Assembly: GCA_028293405.1 (NCBI GenBank)
Contig: JAQGOW010000224.1
Span: forward strand, 1 to 7,579
Direction: 5' to 3'
From: Verrucomicrobiales bacterium
Lineage (GTDB): Bacteria; Verrucomicrobiota; Verrucomicrobiia; Limisphaerales; Palsa-1400
Length of the DNA: 7,579 nt
Shown here piece by piece: positions 7,066 through 7,579 of this stretch. The notes beneath the pieces are model-generated. The model was not told where the DNA came from. It saw nothing but the letters and a program-made list of their open reading frames with translations, and made no database searches. The position numbers and the translations under genes are program-made. Numbering within the stretch: position 1 is the stretch's first letter; every line of letters begins with the position of its first letter.

Positions 7066-7579
7066 ATGATGCGAAGTTCCTCGAAGGGCCGTTTCGGCAT
7101 TATCACGGTTGGGTTGTTGGCTGTCGTCGGCATCGTCGTGTGGTGGGCCACTCAACAGGGCAAGTTGCCGACAGTTCCAGCCAGCATTGTCGATTCAACC
7201 AAACAATCGCAGAAACCTGTGACGGGTGCAGGTAACAGTGAAAATACGGCTACCGAAACTTCAACAATCACCAAAGCCCAAGACGACAAACCCGAGGTCG
7301 CAGCACTCGAAAACCCGCCGGAAGTGGCCGCGCCGAAAACGTGGGAGGACCATTTAGATGACATTCTGCTGAGCGATGACAACGAGAATGCGAAGGCGGA
7401 TCAAATTTTGGCATTGATGCCATCCGCCCCGCCAGAAAGTCAGGAGGAGTTAGCGCAGCATCTGGTGAATATGGTACAGGATGACCATTACGAAGGAGCC
7501 TCAAATTTGTTAATGAACGTCAACACGCAGACGAACGTTGCCGATATTTTGTTGAACGATGTCCTGAACCGAAACAATA
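7066..7579 (+). CDS. Hypothetical membrane-anchored protein (N-terminal 171 residues; 3' end outside window)
   Basis: The frame is open from ATG 7066 to the window edge with no stop; an in-frame TAA lies just upstream (7048-7050), so the start must be 7066 or the adjacent ATG 7069. The protein begins MMRSSSKGRFGIITVGLLAV, then VGIVVWW: a basic N-terminus and one hydrophobic segment (about 11-27), either a type II membrane anchor or an uncleaved signal. A Ser/Thr/Pro/Glu-rich linker follows (about 33-92), then an acidic, apparently helical part (WEDHLDDILLSDD, ADQILALMPSAPPESQEELA, MVQDDHYEGASNLLMN). The helical repeats loosely recall HEAT/TPR-like scaffolds, but I do not recognise a family. 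It is divergent from the ilv leader, with about 156 bp between the two start codons. Function unknown. Confidence 0.8.
   Translation, partial: MMRSSSKGRFGIITVGLLAVVGIVVWWATQQGKLPTVPASIVDSTKQSQKPVTGAGNSENTATETSTITKAQDDKPEVAALENPPEVAAPKTWEDHLDDILLSDDNENAKADQILALMPSAPPESQEELAQHLVNMVQDDHYEGASNLLMNVNTQTNVADILLNDVLNRNN

Overview
The window looks like a chromosomal segment of a Verrucomicrobiota bacterium, probably near Pedosphaera/Limisphaerales. This is an inference from protein style (a secreted GH78 rhamnosidase beside housekeeping genes), moderate GC, few Shine-Dalgarno sites and short intergenic repeats; no marker gene proves it. No rRNA, tRNA, CRISPR array, insertion sequence or phage gene was seen. 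No gene-free stretch exceeds 300 bases.

Layout: (1) bases 1-1442, minus strand, the first 480 residues of a secreted alpha-L-rhamnosidase, cut by the window edge. (2) A 128-bp divergent gap with an imperfect hairpin. (3) 1571-2125, plus strand, a YqgE/AlgH family protein, convergent with (4) rph, RNase PH (2153-2878, minus). (5) A divergent gap with TTACTGA-type heptamer repeats. (6) 3068-4228, plus, HemW-type radical SAM protein, convergent with (7) a secreted Pro/Gly/Asn-rich protein with a possible GspC-like core (4236-5129, minus). (8) A strong intrinsic terminator behind (9) ilvC (5252-6274, minus), preceded by (10) ilvN (6311-6790, minus). (11) A 5' leader for ilvN-ilvC. (12) 7066 to the end, plus, the start of an unknown membrane-anchored protein.

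The most notable element is the ilv leader (about 6791-6946, minus strand). It holds an 18-codon ORF encoding MNKRANLVLQVVRVVVVD, with seven Val and two Leu codons and four consecutive Val codons just before the stop. Three hairpins follow: a 1:2 hairpin inside the Val codons, a perfect 8-bp 2:3 antiterminator, and a GC-rich 3:4 terminator with a GAAA loop and six T that ends exactly at the ilvN start codon. Neighbouring hairpins share bases. This is the logic of ribosome-mediated transcription attenuation, here controlling ilvN-ilvC with no ilvB in front. A candidate promoter places transcription start almost on the leader ATG, suggesting a leaderless leader peptide. Similar -10-like hexamers 3-8 nt before ATG occur at several genes here.

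How the genes fit together: IlvN is the regulatory subunit of acetolactate synthase and IlvC performs the next step of valine/isoleucine/leucine synthesis. The pair would be controlled by attenuation on charged tRNA-Val, while IlvN retains the residues for valine feedback inhibition. The other genes (rhamnosidase, AlgH, RNase PH, HemW, secreted protein) are separate units in alternating orientation.
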